From: Rosellinia necatrix
Taxonomy: Eukaryota > Ascomycota > Sordariomycetes > Xylariales > Xylariaceae
Direction of reading: 5' to 3'
Assembly (NCBI GenBank): GCA_021209875.1
Contig: JAGYVD010000005.1
Span: 4,440,001 to 4,504,000, forward strand
Length of the DNA: 64,000 bases
The first letter of the stretch is position 1, and each line of letters opens with the position of its first letter. A program made the position numbers and the translations under genes. This document shows positions 61,453 to 64,000 of the stretch, piece after piece. The notes below the pieces were generated by a model that saw nothing but the letters and a program-made list of their open reading frames with translations, did no database searches and was not told where the DNA came from.

Positions 61453-63679
61453 GACGCCTGTCTGATCACCTCAACCAGGTCACAAAAAGACAAAACAAGA
61501 CAAAACAAGACAAGAGACAGAAGGTATGTTGTGCCAATGTCGGCTAAACGATAGCTATCGTCGCTTCACTTTCACTTGCTCCGATTATTCTCGCCCGCAG
61601 AGTATCCCTGTTCTCAAGAAGTGTTTAGAAAAACGGATGGAAACAAATGGGAACAAATTTGCTGGTTCTCGTCTATGTGGGTTTCGCAACAAGGATGCCG
61701 AGTACCAGTAGATGGGAACGGAACTGATCAGCGGGAAGGGATGATGAGGGAAGAAAAACACGAGCATCTACCTAGTTGAGGCGAGACGGTGGTGATGGCC
61801 TCGACGAGAGGAGGGCTTGTTAAGTACGGCCAGTCAGTCAGTTTGAGGCTTTGGCGCATGCGTGGCGGTGGGCCGGGATGCAGGCCCATCACGTCTCCCA
61901 CTGGGCAATAGATACATTGGTATATAGCATCTAGACAGGGTAATTTACAACAGCTCAGATCCGTCTGTCTTGGCTTGGAACTTGGTCAGCTGGGGGTTGT
62001 GCCGGAATCCTTGTCAATCCATGCAAACACGCTAGCCCTTCCGAATGGTGGAGCGGTACATGCTACAATATACACGTGGATCGCTCCGGAGTCCAACCAG
62101 CTCACACCACGCTAACGCCGTCGACGAGATTATTTGCGTTGATCATTCATGGCGAGTTCGGTATCTCGGCAGCAGTGGAGGCGCAGGAGATGGAACCGCT
62201 GTATCATACCACCGCGCGACTCGACAGTGCAGAACGGAGGGAAGGGGAGCAGAGAGAGAAAGAGAGATGGTGTGCCATGTCTCGATGGTGCGAAGCCACG
62301 ATTGGCACTACCACTCTGACCCTTTACAGGTCTAGAGTAGTATGCCTGTGCATTATGCGTGTAGTCTACGGCCTGATAGGCCTGTAGCTTGCCTCGAATG
62401 GGAATATTACGGTCCCGCATTGTCAATACATGGAGTAGCTCTTACACGGAGGCGCACGCCGCCGTGGTGCGAAAAAAGTCGGATACTTGCCATCGAGCTG
62501 GATGGGGCCTCTGGGCGCCGTACGTACGGCCCGGGCAGTCTATAGATGTCTGGGAGACCGCGGCCTAAGGGATTGCTTGCATACCCCTCAATAAGGGCTG
62601 AGGGAAAAGACGAGCGTGTAGATGCAGGTTCGTTGTCGTGTGCTCGGGGAACCAGAACGAACCTGGCCAACATTGGGGTAGAAATCCCATACTACCACAG
62701 GAGACGGTATGGGCATTTGTCCAGCGAAGCCAGACATTGGCTGATGCCCGAAACCGAGAGATAATCCGTTGGCAATGGTCTTTGATTGCCCTATACGCTG
62801 CACGCTGTATGTCGTACTCCGCACGTCACGTTGGGGGTCATGCGCAATAGCGGGAGCCTGAAATGGTGAGTGCAGATAGATCGCTGGTGGATGGCAAAGG
62901 CCATATTCGAGAGCCTATCCGAACTACCTGGGGCTCAAGAGTCCGTGGAGAAAAACGCGCTCGCTCGCTCGAAGCATTCCCATCACACGCCGTGGCACTT
63001 TGACGAATGGTATTCGTCCAACGAAGGGGGCAGAGCCTGCAATGGAAAACCTCGTGGCCATCGTCTTTCGTCAAAAGCTGCATGACATGGCTCTTGACGG
63101 GGGTCGAGAGCCTAGTCCCTGTCCGTCCTGGATCCAGCGAATCCGGGGACGGTACCGTGGTGGCCCAGGCTAGCCAGGGCAGGGCAGGTTGCGATGAGTT
63201 GTCCCAATCTCCAATCTCCCGCAAAAGTGAGGCGAGCTGTTGAGTGGCTGCCGACGTCTGAGGTCGGAGTGGACCACGATCCTTTCGGGCCACCCACAGC
63301 GCAGCACTGATGACTGCAGATTTAAGGATGGCAGCGAGGTCGCGCGCGGGGGGGCTCGTAGTGTAGTGTAGGTAGGTGATCCCGTCTCCGAAGCCTTGCG
63401 CCTTGGTCTACCCGGCGTGAGAATACAACTAGATAGCATTGGGCCGCCGATGGGATTGTATCTTTGCATCATGGGCCCGGGGTCGTCTACACGACAACGC
63501 TCATAGCGCAGGCCAACAAATACATACATGCATCTTTTCCATCCATTGGCGTTGCCCGGCTTTGCCCGATTTATCACGGTAGCGACTTGAACATGTCCCT
63601 TCACAGTTATAGCGATTGCCCACCCGAGTCTAAGACATTTGATGGGCGTCTGCGGTTGGCCGACTGTCCATGCATGTCA
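61453..63679. other. Upstream region of the C2H2 gene, no supported gene
   Basis: A (CAAAACAAGA)n repeat lies at about 61490–61510, just 5' of the C2H2 start. Overlapping frames of up to 151 codons occur on both strands between 62.0 and 63.6 kb. They show no motif, and several overlap each other antisense. Confidence 0.45.
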
Positions 63680-63734
63680 TCAAGAGCACAGAGGGAGACG
63701 GAAGAAAGACGGCGAGGGGGGAACGAGAGAGGGA

Positions 63735-64000
63735 CGGAAGGATGCTAACACTCGAGGCCGGTTGGCTACGAGTGCGTTGTACGATGTGCACATCCGTGAG
63801 GCGGCGTCGGTGAAGAAAAAGGTGATGGGCTGAAGACGATCGATTTCTACACTAGAAACCGGGCGCGGTAGGGGTGGGTTGAACAAGGGATTCCAGAGAA
63901 ATTCCGGGCGCTTCCGTCCCCCCAGATTACCGTGATAGCCAACCATCGCCGGATGCAGCGTCAGGTTGCGCTGCAGCACTTCTGGCTGCTGTATGCTGTA
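63735..64000 (-). CDS. Possible partial gene running off the window end
   Basis: On the minus strand the frame is open from the window edge to about 63680. It reads PEVLQRNLTLHPAMVGYHG, then GRKRPEFLWNPLFNPPLPRP. The composition is balanced and not repeat-driven, unlike most spacer frames here. No family is recognised. Its 5' end, if real, lies beyond the window, although the ATG at 63949 could also be a start. The 3' limit is uncertain because the frame degenerates towards a polypurine stretch near 63700. Confidence 0.25.

Overview
The window is nuclear DNA from a filamentous ascomycete (Pezizomycotina), most likely a Sordariomycete. This rests on short GT–AG introns (48 to 350 bp) with CTAAY/CTGAY-like branch sites, on families such as a lovastatin-type polyketide synthase, clan-52 P450, DUF3429 and fungal two-finger C2H2 proteins, and on long gene-poor spacers full of TAGG/CCTA and other short repeats. 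No bacterial operon, CRISPR array, rRNA or tRNA was found. Species cannot be named from the sequence.

Layout. 1–6.7 kb is a repeat-rich spacer. 6.7–8.7 kb (minus) is a MOSC–flavin reductase–ferredoxin fusion, 576 aa over 3 exons. 10.0–11.5 kb (minus) is a type II membrane glycosyltransferase-like protein, 458 aa over 2 exons. 14.2–16.5 kb (minus) is a membrane-anchored P450, 539 aa over 4 exons. 18.6–19.3 kb (minus) is a His/Gln-rich unknown protein. 19.3–28.3 kb is a 9-kb gene desert of microsatellites. 28.3–38.0 kb (minus) is VPS13, 3200 aa over 2 exons. 40.1–41.4 kb (plus) is a mitochondrial DUF3429 protein, 386 aa. 43.2–44.5 kb (plus) is a flavohemoglobin, 403 aa. 44.5–49.3 kb is a partly AT-rich spacer with possible gene remnants. 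49.3–57.3 kb (plus) is a highly reducing iterative type I PKS, 2556 aa over 4 exons, ordered KS-AT-DH-MT-(ER-less region)-KR-ACP. 59.3–61.5 kb (minus) is a C2H2 regulator-like protein, 696 aa. The last 0.3 kb may hold part of another minus-strand gene.

How the genes fit together. VPS13, DUF3429, the flavohemoglobin and the glycosyltransferase-like gene look like ordinary cellular genes. The PKS is the accessory element. It has no active-looking ER, its methyltransferase lacks a normal SAM-binding glycine motif, and its 3' third carries in-frame simple-repeat expansions. The C2H2 gene converges on it about 2 kb downstream and is the only nearby candidate regulator. No other obvious tailoring enzyme lies within 10 kb, so this is either a minimal or a partly decayed biosynthetic locus. 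All multi-exon models were assembled by hand from splice signals and family motifs, and every joined length is an exact multiple of three.
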